NCBI RefSeq assembly: GCF_037975245.1
Contig: NC_092564.1
Coordinates: 6,517,984 to 6,581,983 of the forward strand
Length of the DNA: 64,000 nt
Reading direction: 5' to 3'
Source of the DNA: Apostichopus japonicus
Taxonomy: Eukaryota; Echinodermata; Holothuroidea; Aspidochirotida; Stichopodidae
How positions within the stretch are numbered: position 1 is the first letter of the stretch; each line of letters begins with the position of its first letter. The position numbers and the translations under genes were made by a program. Under the pieces are notes generated by a model that worked only from the letters and a program-made list of their open reading frames with translations, made no database searches and was not told where the DNA came from. This document shows, piece after piece, positions 21,698 through 35,139 of this stretch.

Positions 21698-21910
21698 TAT
21701 AAACATATATACTAACATGTATACTAACATATATACTAACATATACTAACATATATACTAACATATACTAAAATATGTACTAACTTATTTACTAACATAT
21801 ATACTAACATGTACTAACATATACTAAAACATACTAATATATACTAACATATATATTAACATAAACTAACATATACTAAAATATACTTACATCTACTAAC
21901 ATATGTACTG
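21698..21910. repeat. ACTAACATAT-type minisatellite
   Basis: About 20 variants of ACTAACATATAT and ACTAACATAT in tandem. Confidence 0.95.
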
Positions 21911-24900
21911 ATCACTCAGTCTATAGTGTGTCCCATGATTATTATAAGCCACTTTAAATAATTTCGCGCTAAATAATTGCAAACAATATAAACAAATAAG
22001 GGAGATTAAACGGTGAAGCTTGTACGTTTGTATTCATTGGCGGGTAGCTAGCTTAGAATTAAATACACATTAACGTTATTCATTACCTTATATCGCGGAA
22101 CTGACAATTCGTGGTGTCTTAGGCATTTTCATTATGTAAACAACTTCGAACTTATTATACTTATTATAATAGTCTCTAGAACATAAAGCTATAATTTGCG
22201 TTTACGTTACGAAAAAAGCTCGCCGAAGGGTTGAATTAGTGTTGCACTGTACTCGACTGTTAAAGAAGAGACAATGGTTATACCTTCAATTGCAAAGGTT
22301 TGTAAAATAATGAAAATAAAGAACAGATAACGTTCGATTTCGGGGCGCTTAATTTCCTATGTTTGATTTATTAAATGGTTGAGATAACTCGCTTAGTTAG
22401 GAACAACAACACTTGTGTGTGAGTTACAAGCCAACGAAGAATACAAATTTAAGATACATTATTACCTAATACTGCTGATGACGTCACACTTTTTCAACAA
22501 CTATAGTTTTCTATCACAAGAAGAGTGATCCTCCCAAGAAAACGAATATTTCAATCTACTTAAATTGGAACACTTATTTCAAATAGTTTTCGTGAACATG
22601 TATGAGGTAGACTGATTTTTCAAGTTTGCTTGATACATTTTAACAAATATCAAAATTTTAGAGGTAAATAGATTCAAACCATGAAATATAAAAGTATCGT
22701 CAGGTTTAGGTTTAACGAAAAGTTCAAATTTGTTACAGAAATAGCCAGATATGGATAAAAAATTCCAATATGGAAATAAACTGATATGTGCACCCAAAAC
22801 TTATGGGTAAAGAAATTGACTGCCCGGCATAAAAATGTGTGCCCGATAAAATAAGCTTATCTTTACATAACATAGGCTTTAAATTTAAATACTTCTATTA
22901 TTATGATCATCGGTACTTTGCCTCATACCTCAGTTCAAATTCCTTTTTTTAATTTTTTTTTTTTTATCAACTTCGAAAATCTCTGGACATTTTATCATGA
23001 AATATCAACCGAGCAGATTGCCCCTATAAATAGTCTTGATACTTTATGACGAATGTGATAACATCAACTCCCCACCCCCTCCCACCTCCTCCCCTCCCCT
23101 ATATTTTGTGAGTTGTATTGACCAATGTGAGGAGCGGAAGATGAGAAGGGGTAAGGAGTGAGGGGTGATGAGATAGGTGGATGATGATAAGGAGAAATAT
23201 GGCACTTAAAAAATAAACGCTTAACCCTGTAACTTGAAATGAAAAAGAAAACGAGGGACCATGTTTGTTGCTCACCGAGGTTTCTTTGAAACGAGGAAAA
23301 CTAAATCTTTCATTGGAAGTAAAAATTGGGAAGAATCTGCGATTAAGTGTCACGATGTTAAAACGAAGGCTCGACAGGATTTATTTCTCACGGTGTTTTT
23401 TTTTTTATTATGAATAATAGGCACATGAAATATGCATATTTTAGTCTTATAAAATCATTTTAAATGGGTTGGTTTTGATTGGCAATAAATATTACCATTT
23501 GTCTAATGGAAGGGGTTTTTTTATATTTGTTTTTTTTTATCCGATATACATTTATATGTTATTTGTGACAACAAAATTTTGACAGACTCCGTAGTAGCGA
23601 TTACTAGTATTTTTCTTTAGTAACTTTTTGTTGTTTTGATCAATTGAATTATATTTTTGACCTCGTTAAAACAGTCGAAAGATTTCAAGAAAAATTGTTA
23701 AATTATGGGTTATTTTTATATGTTTATTCTCTTAGATCAGTTCCAACGGTAATCTGAAAAGGATCAAGATGGAAGACTCTGGGTTGTAATTTTCTTGCAA
23801 AAAGAGCCTAAAATACGGTTAATTTGTTGTAATCATTGCAATTAAGAAAGTGATTGTGTTTTGCTCGAAGGCAGCAAAAAAACAAAACAAAACACACAAG
23901 CAAACGGAAACATATAAAACCACCAAAATAAAGACAAATGCCATTGAACCATGGGAAGCCCCTTTGTGAGAAATACTGTCTGTTGTACCAGATCAACTCT
24001 TAGAATGAAATTTTGAAGACATCTTTAGAGACAGATATATAATATGCTGTGCATATAAGTTAATTTGAATTCATTCATTTTTTTTTCATATTCTGAGCTT
24101 AATGGAAATTGTAAAACTACCGTGACTAGATATGATTTTTTGGGTATAAATAAGTTAATATATAAGGGAATAATAACCAATGTGACAGTCAAACACAATA
24201 AGAATATGTTAAACCAGGCTGTTATTAAAACACATCTACAACATCATACAGAAAATGTAGTTTATTTTATTTTTTGGGGCAACTTTGATTAAATCAAGGA
24301 AAATCTTAACATGACACTATTGTGACCACAGGCACACCATACAGATAGGGAAACGCTTTTAACTTCAGCCCCCCCCCCCCTCGACTTAATAGATCCGTGT
24401 AACCATCCGTGTAACCATCAACATCTTGGCAACCACAATACCCGTTAGCAAGATCATTATTCATACTTAAATTGTAACAGTTTCAGTGTTTGTCTACAAA
24501 CTATTATTGTACTATGGACCAGCTGGGTCAACTAATGGCCAAATAGGGGCTATGCGATTGAAGATTTTTGTACCAAGTCATCTAGCTGTGACTTTATCTT
24601 TCTGTTTGTAAACAAGTAGGACAGCAGCACCTGCCACCCCCCCTCCACCCACCCCACACCTCCCTCCGCTCACACCCAACTTACCCACTGATATACCCTT
24701 CCCTTCTTTTTGTAAAGAAAATAAATATTCGTGACTCTGAAAGGGTAACATGGCATTGATAAGAAAGATTGAAGCAAGTCGCAGGTCTTTTTGTTAAAGT
24801 CACAATTTTGTACTAGAAACGTGTTAGACTTACACGATCAGCCTTTGGGCTAAAAGAGAAAAAAACTAGCAATATGAAAAGTTTACCGTACAGTATAAGA

Positions 24901-25830
24901 AAACATATTTTACCAGCTTAACATTCGCCAATATTGCCAACAGGGAACTGATAACGAAATGATGATAATGTCATAAACCTCTGAACTTTGATGGACACAC
25001 AATATTCGTATTAGAAGAAAATAATACAATAAGAGTGGATGTAAGTTTAGAGCTTGGAAGAGGATCCGTCCGAAGAATTATTGTAAGATTAATACCCACA
25101 GACGAATCCAAACAAGTTCAGAAAACTTCGGAGTGAAAACAAAATATTTTCCTATGTTTTTATTGTTTTTAATCGGCCATCGTCCGGCGAATTCAAATTC
25201 AAAGCCCTTCTTCCCCTCCCCTCCCCTCCCAGTCACATGCGCCCAGGATGGAATCGACGTAGCAAAGAATGTTTTAATATTTTTGGAAATGGACCTTGAA
25301 CAGTATAGAAATCTATTAGCTTCTATAATAGTATATTCAAGATAAGTCAAAATGTTTTTTTTTTAATAGCAAAATTTAAACAGGTAGATTCCCAAGTTGT
25401 ACAAATACTATTTGAATTAATATTTTGTATATTAGCAAAATATACATGACGAAATGATGCTATTCTGGAGAAAGTCTCATGCATTTTGCTGAATTGATTA
25501 ATAAATTAAAATATATGTTTTTCTTCTCTAGCATTTGACCCTATAGATTCAACTACAGGATCAGCAAAATGCTGGTTAATTCAAATAAATACCGGGAGAA
25601 AAACTGAAATACCCCGGAAGTTTACTTTGTGAAAAGTCATTTTATCATACCGAATACGGATGTAATTGGTTTTGTTTTTTTCACGGTTTAAATTTCACGT
25701 TATTGAACTCCCAATATTACAGAGAAAATATATAATGTGTGTGGAAACAAATACTTATGAAGCTGAAGCTGTTAACATACAAATAATATCAAATCTACAT
25801 CCTGGAATTCTGAAGAAAATTCAAACAAGT

Positions 25831-25892
25831 GACTGTGATATTATTTGGAAACAACAAATAGAGACTGTGATATTATTTGGAAACAACAAATA
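25831..25892. repeat. Perfect 30-bp tandem duplication
   Basis: GACTGTGATATTATTTGGAA plus ACAACAAATA occurs at 25831 and again at 25863, identical, separated by GA. Identity implies recent slippage. Confidence 0.95.
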
Positions 25893-28357
25893 TATAAATA
25901 ATTACAATGTAAACAATGAACTTATATAAATTCATTCTCTCTTGTGATCGTGAGAACGAGGTAATATTGATCATAAATGAGCATTGTAATTTATATAAAA
26001 CCATTTTTGTAATATTTCGAAACACAAATGAAGAATAAAAAGTGTAAACCATGTGAATTATAACTGATACCAAAATCAGGGGGAAAACACATTTAAGTCA
26101 CTGCACTGAGTGCACATGGCTTAAATTTGTGGATACGATATTATGATAACAAATATTTTGAATTAAAAATCAAATAAACTTACCGGAAGTTATCTCTTTT
26201 TCCCTTGTTTTGTCTTTTTGTTTAATGGGGTGTGGGTTCACATAATCTTATAAATGTTGCTAGTTTAAATTTGTTATTTCTTTTTTCTTTTTTGACGAAA
26301 TATGATATACGTAATGATAAAAATACAAAGATATGTAATGATATTTTACGAAAGAATATAATAATTAAATACAGCACACAAAAAGCAAGGATATATATTT
26401 GAAAAAAATTAAAGGAGGTATTTGGGTCAGGACAGCACGTATACCTGATCAAATATTAGCCTGTATGGGGGTGCTTACAGAGGTACCGTAAATACACGAC
26501 TGGCCAGAAAGGTACCAAAGGCCCACAACAATGATCTTTTGTAACTCAGAATTGGTGATACAACTACTGGCTGTTACTAAATGATTTACACGTAATCGGC
26601 ATACATAAAACTCGCCACTTTAAAGGACAATATACAGTAAAAATTTGCTTACCTCAAGACGTTTTTGAAGTTTAGCCGAGCTTTTCGTAACAGGTGAAAT
26701 TTTTTCCATTCAAGTAGGGAACCTTTTTGCGTTTCGAAGTTGTTTCAGTTTTTTTTTTTCAAGCAAACGAACAAGAAAGTTTTATGGATAAAATAAACTT
26801 TCTTTTTTTTTGTTTAGAATATTTTTTCTTCTTTTTTTTTGGTTCACACGAAGACCTCCAACGAATTCCCCTGTTCCCGGGACGGCAATGATTAGGCCTT
26901 GGGGTTGCGTATCGAGGGTGTGAAAATAAAATAAATACTCGTCGCCTCATGTGTTTTCAATGTACTGGTTAGCCTTGGTTGAACGCCAATCTGGCGGGCA
27001 AATCCCTTCCGAACTTTCTTTTCTGTGTTTTTTCGCAGGCATCCCCCTCTGAAGGTCTCGCTAGTTCCTGTCAATGGGATGATGGATCGATGGTTGTTGT
27101 ACCGACCATGCCAGAGTGGTGCGGGAGCAGTTCCTTCTTTTTTTAACCATCATCCATCAAAAACCTTTCATATTCGCTAACCGACTTCATTCCTCTGATT
27201 ATTTCGACAGTATACGGGGTTGGAATTGGCATTTGTAAACGTCTCTTTTTACAAAGGTTAAAGGAAAATTGTTTATAGAAGCCCTCTTAATTTTAAGAGG
27301 AATTTGGGGGAAATAACAGCAAGGAGGAATGTGATTATTGCAATTTTTAGGTTGTGAGTGCAGAAACGGGGTTAATATTTGTGTGGCATAACTGATTAAC
27401 AATATAAATGCATACATATATAATATATCAAATGTTAGTACAAGAAAAAACACAGCGTAGAGAGTTTAAAATACTAATGTCAACGTAATTTTGTTTTGTT
27501 TTTGAAATATATTAAACCAAATGAGGCTTAAAAGTCGGCATCAAACTTGCCAAAATAGAGGGCTTCCTTTTTAAGTGAGTTACAATGTTTTGATGGTGAA
27601 CGTATTTGCAACATTTATTGAAACAGCGCCATCTTTCGGGCATTTATTGCAAAACAACGTCGCAGAGAGAAATTCGCAAATAGGAATGCGAAGCATATAT
27701 TGATTTTGCTTCCAATTAAAATTGTTATTTTTTCTTAGTAATTAAGGAATTCATTCCACGTTTACACGAAGCAGAGCATACTCGTTAAAATGTAGCAAAA
27801 AGGACAAAAATAACCCAAAGTTTTGTAAATATCAAAAATATGTTAGGCTACAAATTTTCTTCAGTTCACTTTTCACAAGTGAGTCCCATCCATAAACAAA
27901 ACACACAGGACTTGTAGAAAAATTATTGAAGCATAAAAACATGATAATTTGTTGTCACAGAGTAAATTGATATATTCAAAGCCATTTAAATATTCCAAAA
28001 TTGGTTAGATTTTATCATTCATTACAATATACGTAATAAATATCTCAATCTCACAATTGACAGCACTATCATTTTCTTCTTTTAACATATAAGGCTAATT
28101 TTGGCGACAACAAAATGTCGAAATCTGACTGCACACTATAGGAGAGATGTCGCTCACAAAGTGTAGCAAATTAAAGGTACTGCTTTTTTCTTTAACATCT
28201 TCAGAGATTTCATTTGAATAAATGAGAAATGATGTCAAAAAAGAGTTGCGTGTTTTTCAATGTTGGTTTAAGAACGCGACAAATAAACTAATAATATAAA
28301 GAAGTTAAAAAAAATAATTTAGATTATGTTGGTCCTTATAGGCTCTAACAACTATAA

Positions 28358-28441
28358 GCAACGTATAGGCAACGAATGACGCAACGTATATATAACGTAT
28401 GACGCAACTTATATGTAACGTATGACGCAACGTATAGGCAA
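28358..28441. repeat. AACGTATGACGC minisatellite
   Basis: Three to four units of roughly 26 bp, AACGTATGACGCAACGTATA, with AACGTATAGGC variants at both ends. Confidence 0.85.
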
Positions 28442-30169
28442 ACCTCTTGCAGTAGTTTCTTCTTACCCCCGAATTAAGACTACTTAACACAAACAAAAGA
28501 ATAACAAGAACAAAAGTATGAATGAGGTAAATTAAGAATTGAAATATGTAAAACAAATCAGACCAGATTGTTTATCTATAACACTGAGAAATTATAATTA
28601 GTTGCAGGGATTATCAGTTAAAGTGGCTGGACTATATAGTCTAATACACTGACCTTTAGGTCACTTCCTCAAATGCAACTCACAAAATGCAATGGGAAAC
28701 ATAAGACTCTTACTGGCCTCAAATAGAATGTTCACAATGAAATACAAATTTTGTCAAGAATAAATGGTGTTGAATGCCATCCAAATGTGATCATGTTGTT
28801 TACATGAAGTTAACAAAACATGTTTTATTTGAGTTATAAGAATTGAAAATAATGGATTAACATGAACATTAAGTTCCACATTAAGGAGCTGACATTTATG
28901 ATCAATTTAGCATTAAAGAAGTATTCCATTGATATAGGATAGTTTAAAGGTGAATATCTTAAGAACCAGAATAGCATTAACAATAAATATTACTAACACT
29001 CGAATGTTTTTATTCTTCTTGTTCGTCTTTAAATTACAGAATATCAATATTAAAATTCTACCGAAAATACATCTTTTAAGGTACCTTTGTCACAAAAAAA
29101 GAAACCAAAATCCATTTTGTGTTTTAATTCACTGTTGGACAACCAGAATTAATTTTACCAAAAAAAAAACAAAAAAAAAATATCATTGCCTCGACAACAA
29201 CAGAACCTGTTCCGGTTGCTCTTGGAATGACTGTGTAGTCTTCTATATGCGCCGTTTTGTTCAAATTCCGAATAATACCCCTTATACATCCTTTAAATAT
29301 CACGGTAGTTACTACCACCATAACCATCATCTGATATCTTCACATTGCCTGTGCTTATTATTAGCTCGGTAATAATTTGAGTAGCGTCCCCTCCCCCCCC
29401 CCACCACCCCACCACAAGGCTTACGATCCATAGGGAGGTAGTCCCGTCTCCAAATAGGTCAGGAATTATGGCCAGCTATTCCCCTATAAACCTGCCACCG
29501 TTAATATACATAAAATTTGCCACATATATAGAATGCATAGTGGAGGAAGATTGGCAATGTCAATTTTTTTTTGGTTCTCTCTTTTTCTTTTAGCGTTGAA
29601 TTAATGGCCAATGGTTAGATTTATTTCACACACGTGGGGTTCTTATGAACGTTGGCTTGCAGGGCTAATTTGGGAATTCTGTGTCTCTCGCCAGCTGACA
29701 TTAACTTCTTTTTTCTTCTTGTTGTGTACAACGGTGTATAGATACATATACTGGGGTAGTAAAACAGTCAAGGCGATAATGTACAGTCTGTTTGGGGAAG
29801 AAGACTACAAAAATATAAATCACCGTCGATACGATAAAAGTTGGAGGGGGTTATAAAGCTATCACTTTGGACGGTTTATGGGTGAAGTTGTGCCCGGTTT
29901 TCGCACGTCGTAGTCGGGGGGCAAAGTGTGTGGGCAATTACACGGAGGTATTATTATTATTAGTAATTTTTTTTTTGGTTACCTTGTATCGTCGTCGTAC
30001 ATTCTATGGAAGATTTGTATACAGGATTAGAAAATTTGGTGGAAAGAAAAAAATCCCGGAATAAACAGGAGAAGAATTTGCAATTTTTTTTCCCTTCTTG
30101 ATACCAGATGGTGGTTAACATGGTGACACAGATGTGGTTATGAAACTTTCACCAAGGCAACTACGTGGG

Positions 30170-30660
30170 TAAGGTCAGGAATGCATTTTCTGTCGGCGAT
30201 GAGAAAGGTCACCGGTGTCACTCGGAGGTATTTTAGCGAAGGGAACCACGAGGCCATGGGGACGTTGGGGTTTACCAGGCTCGCCCATTGTCCCCCTTGA
30301 GGACCCGACTGTTTTTTCGCAGTTCTTCTCGACCCTGATCAACATCGACGTGTTTTGCATACCACCTCCACTTCAGACTGCAAAAGCAGCCAAACAACCG
30401 AGTGTGGATAAACTGGTAAAGTTTATAGAGAGACGTGCTAAATTTACGGGTTCGTCTGATCGCGCGAGAAGAAAATCGTAAATCACATAGCCACTAATGG
30501 AAACTCCGCCTGCATAGAGGGGTCGAAGTGGAGGCGGCGAGGCTTTGTAGCTGGTCTGTGGCCGGCCAGTGGGTTGCAGTTGCTTGATTACACATGTCAC
30601 ACGCTGCGAGATTTATGGCGTTGGAGAAAGTACCGAGCAAAGGTAACAACACAACCAGAC
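30170..30660. other. CpG-rich, GC-elevated island
   Basis: By eye this 490-bp stretch holds roughly 27 CpGs, close to random expectation for its GC content and far above the surrounding AT-rich DNA. It contains a plus-strand open frame (30215-30480) that starts at GTG directly after an in-frame TGA, so it has no proper start, and a good acceptor-like site (CTGTTTTTTCGCAG at 30308-30321) inside it. ATGGCG in GAGATTTATGGCG (about 30614) is followed by nine open codons and a GTAAC donor-like site. I do not recognise any protein. It could be an exon, a promoter or a regulatory element. Confidence 0.4.
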
Positions 30661-33302
30661 GGGAAGAGAGAGAGAGAGCTGAAAAGAGATGCAGAGAGAA
30701 AAAGAAGGGATAGAGGTGGAGAGAGAGAGGAAAAAATGTAAACAACATTAAGGCACGAGACAATTGGTTATGGTTCGCCAGAAAAGATAGGCAGCGTTGT
30801 CCAGCAGCTGTTACTTTAAAAAAGAAACATTTCCCTGTTTTTTCTCAAAGTCACGCGAAAGGGGGGGGGGGGGGGTTGAGAGAAGAGTTTTAACAATTAC
30901 CAAAACAGCATTACGACGCCACAGTCCACAAACAGTTAATTATCATTTACATACAGAGTAGTGCTTTGAACTTGTGAAAAAATCAAATTAATGCTGGCTA
31001 TATCGTATTGTGCTATTTCTATAAGTGATTAATTTATTAATTAAGTGTCTAATGAACAGACATAATACATGAACGCATTTAATCTATGAAACTTGAGATG
31101 ATGCAAAGTTAGACACTTTTAAATTTTCATCGAAAGTGTCCTAGCTGTCAGGTACCTATGACTGTAGCCTTGCCGCTCCCTAAACACGCCCCCTATATCC
31201 TCTACATCCCTACACCCCCTGTCTGACCAGCCCCACCCGTCCCAACCATTTCTATACTCCCTGATACTCTCATAAGGTTTTAGTAGGATATCATTGAATG
31301 TAAGTTACTATGTTGTAGATACGTCTTACCACATCTCCTGAAGTGATGAACTTTCATTTTTATGACGTCATATTAGTCACGTGTGAGTATCAGGAAAATC
31401 ACGTGATGCAGACCAAGAATGACTGCCTGATAAAGGCGAGAGTAATTTTCGTCTTCGTCTTGAAGAAAACCTTTTTTTTTTAATAATGTGGATGTTTCAG
31501 TAAATGTCATTCGCTTTTGTCATTCAGTATATTAGGAAATTCCAACCAATTAATCCAACAGTGATTCGATCATTAGATTGAAGTTTCAATCTATAAACAT
31601 AGCAGGAGAAGAGTAAATTCGCAATTCATCAACACTTTGCAAAAAAGTTTTTGTAAATCGATCGTAAGTGAAACAATTTAACAGCTGGTTATGTTTTCGC
31701 CGTAATATTGTCAAAAGAAGACATCTTTCACAGTCATTTCCATTCAGTATCGATAAGACTTTAGGGTAAATAAATAAACTTTAATAAGTGGTAAATCGTC
31801 AACCTAAATATGCTTCGATATTTGTTAAACATGAAGCTGTTTAATGTTTTCAAAATATTTCTCGTGGAAAGAAGATAAGGACCTCTAAACTAATCCAAAC
31901 TTCTATAGAAATGAACTTATTTACAATTTGCAGTTGACTTACAATCCAGTCGTTTGAATATAACGCAACGGCATAGTTCCAATTCATGCATGTCAATCTG
32001 TCAACTTTTATTATTATTTTGTAATTAATTACAAATTTGATCTTGTCGTTATTTGTAAATTCATTAAAGATGCTCTTAATTCATCGTTGCTGAACAGCAT
32101 CGGCTCGCTTCTAATATCGTCACACCCCTTCCCCTCCCTTCCCCGTCCCCTCCCACATCCCCCTCACCTACATCCATTCCATTATTGTGTTAATTAATTA
32201 TAATAAAACGCGCGTAGTTATTTTATTCCATACTCATATACATAGTCCTGAATGTACCTTTTGAGAACTGCAAATTGAATAATAAACATATATATTATTC
32301 AATTAGAGATCCGTTGTGCCTAATTTATACTCACCAATAAATCATTAGCGATGGATGATTAAAACCCTTTTGAATATTCAAATCAATTACGTAATATTCC
32401 AGCCAGGTGGCACAATTCTAATTTTCGCCTTCATTGCTATATATCTGCTACTGTTCATAGCCATTATAAATAAACATATCATAACTATATGTACTCCACC
32501 CAATTGGCAGACTGTTTCTCCTGACAACACATTTTCACTTCAAAATGTTTATGGCTTTTGCTGTAGGTTTACGAGCCACACGGGTTCTTAAATAACACAA
32601 GCTTTGAGACGTTAACGTTATAATTAATGTATTTTATATCCATATATATTTTTCGTCGCCTCAATCAACTTAAGACGCCATAAACCGTTCAGGTGACAGG
32701 GGTCCTAATAACGTCATTTCTTCATGATCCACTGAGAGACAATAAAAATGCGTTTTGTTATGAATTAACCTACTTACTCAACGATAAAAACGCCTTTACC
32801 GGGTATACAAACATCGTAACAATAAGCTTAGCTGCCAGTATATGGTTTGACTATCATATTCCTTGGCCCACCGTAATTCATAGCTTTGCTTGCCGGGTTT
32901 GGTTTTTATACGCAATAATCTGATTTTATGATTCCATAAACACGTTCACAGATGCTCATAAAACTCGGCCTGTCGTACGTTATAAACTTTCATCTTGGGG
33001 GCACGTAGTGTATAAGGTTGTAACATAACAATGCACTGACGCAAAAATATCATTAATCCCATTTTTCTCTTTTTTTTTTCTTTTTTTCCTACGACATAAA
33101 ATATGACTTTCCCAGGATCGCGAATAATGATTCTCACGTATCGTTAACTCTTTTGTGACACTGGATGACTTAGCCGTCATCGCCCGTTGAAGAGAAGCTT
33201 TAAACCCGCTAAATGTAAAACAGGGAATGTCACTTGGAGATTCCTTTTCTCTTTGATTTCATTTGTTATTTTGTTGTTATACAAATGTACCCTGTTTAAA
33301 TG

Positions 33303-33349
33303 TCTTCTTCTTCTTCTTCTTCTTCTTCTTCTTCTTCTTCTTCTTCTTT
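33303..33349. repeat. (CTT)n microsatellite
   Basis: About 15 uninterrupted CTT units. Confidence 0.97.
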
Positions 33350-33919
33350 TCAAAATTCAAAATTATGGTAAAGAAAAATGTAAATTACCTCTTTTCATAA
33401 CTGTGGAAGATTAATATTAACTGACACCGGTGTTGCTTTTAATGGGTTTTGTTTTTACCTGTAAAATGTCTTTGAAAACCTCAACTGTTCGTTAACCTGT
33501 GTGGTGTAGATGTTGTGGTTATCGAAACGAGACCTCAAACATGGTCGAAACTCCTGTCGCTTTTTCCAGTAATAGATGAGTAACAAAGATTTAGTCCATA
33601 AATATTAACAAAATACCACCATTTTCGTCACAAATTAAACTTCACGGGTGACTGGTTGTACTTTTTTTTTGTTAAATTTATGACCTTTTCTTTGGCCACT
33701 ACGGATTCTGTTTTGAAATATTCGTTCCTTTGTTTCCGCTGAACTTAATTAATGTTATATGACAATTGTAAAAGCATCAGCTTGTTCATTAATGTCACAT
33801 ATTTTATGTAAAACAATAAATATCATTTTTTGAGTTCAACATCAAATTTAATGTACTTTAACACGTTTTGTATTTACAACCGTTGCAAATATATTTGTTA
33901 CACATCAAGAGGTCACGTT

Positions 33920-34016
33920 TTGGGGGGAAGGGGAGGGAGTGGAGGGAGTGGAGGGAGTGGAGGGAGTGGAGGGAGTGGAGGGAGGGGAAGGGGGGTTTCT
34001 GGGGGGTTGGAGGAAG
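33920..34016. repeat. GGAGGGAGT G-rich minisatellite
   Basis: Six units of the 9-mer GGGAGTGGA flanked by G-rich sequence (GGGGGG runs on both sides). The closely spaced GGG runs give strong G-quadruplex potential on the plus strand. Confidence 0.93.
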
Positions 34017-35058
34017 GGTATAGGCTTTAATAGCTTTAAAAATGAATATAAATCAATTAAATTATGCTGGCATTAATTTTATGATTCATTTTTGTTGCTG
34101 ATTTGTAATGTTTCTTTTCTTTCTTTATTTTTTGTTAATCATAGATCACAACAATTTTTTACCCCATTTTCTTTATTGACTCGTTAACATTTATACACAT
34201 AGACATCATAATTTAGTGAGTTCTTTAGTATTACAATACAACTCAATCATTGCCTAATACATATTTTTCATAGTACACAATATTACCAATACACCTGCAC
34301 AGATCATAAAAAACAAAGAAAAAGAGAAGAAAAAGAATTGAGCAAATCGAAAATTAACCTACATTTAATACATTTGATTTACAGTATAGTTGTAACATTT
34401 ATTATTCAGAAATTGATAATATTGATCAATAGCAGAGTAACATGACCATGGACTTTATTTAAAAGTAATCAGTTCCGGTCATACTTTCTTTTCTCTCTCC
34501 CTTCCCCTTTTCCCGTTCCCCCCCCCCCCCCACCACTCTCTCAAATGATATTTGCTAAATTTATCAAGTTTCTCTCGAAAGTTTAAGATGTGGACATATT
34601 AAAGCAATCTCAGTACTGAGTTGAGTTTGATCATTGTCTTGATCTTAAATAATTCGAAACTAAAATCCCATCACTATGTATATAGTTGACTAAAAACTTG
34701 ACTTGTCAATTTTCATTTTAAGTAAAGAAGTAAAAGCCAAAAAAAAAGTTCTCCCGTTTTATTGTTATGTGTGATTAACACCGATGACAAACTGTCCAGC
34801 AGAATCGACTCCCGAAATCAATAAATGTTAAGAATTTGTTGTCAAATTTCTGATTCATTCGCTCATTTAATCTTTATTTGGTGCAACATTCCAAACGGTG
34901 TCTTAGTTTGATCAAACGTACGATTATTTTCAGTGATACTTTGCAAGGTTTGGTAAATATGTTGGCCATCCACCGACAGTTCCTTTAAGCACCATTCAAT
35001 GCCTTATTAACATTCACTGTGTTGTCGTTTTTGCTTTGCACGTGTATGATCATAGTAT

Positions 35059-35139
35059 AATTATTATTATTATTCTTATTATTATTATTCTTATTATTAT
35101 TATTATTATTAGTAGTAGTAGTAGTATTATTCATACTAT
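35059..35139. repeat. (ATT)n / (AGT)n microsatellite
   Basis: ATT units with two CTT interruptions, then five AGT units, then ATT again. Confidence 0.95.

Larger units (their letters stand above)
20616..30169. other. Intergenic, no gene recognised
   Basis: It holds the ACTAACAT array, the AACGTATGACGC array, the 30-bp duplication and several poly-T and poly-C runs (for example 24371-24380). A GC-richer patch with an acceptor-like TTTTTTCGCAG lies at 26985-27180. Open frames around 29611-30064 are Leu/Phe/Arg-rich and unrecognised. Confidence 0.6.
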
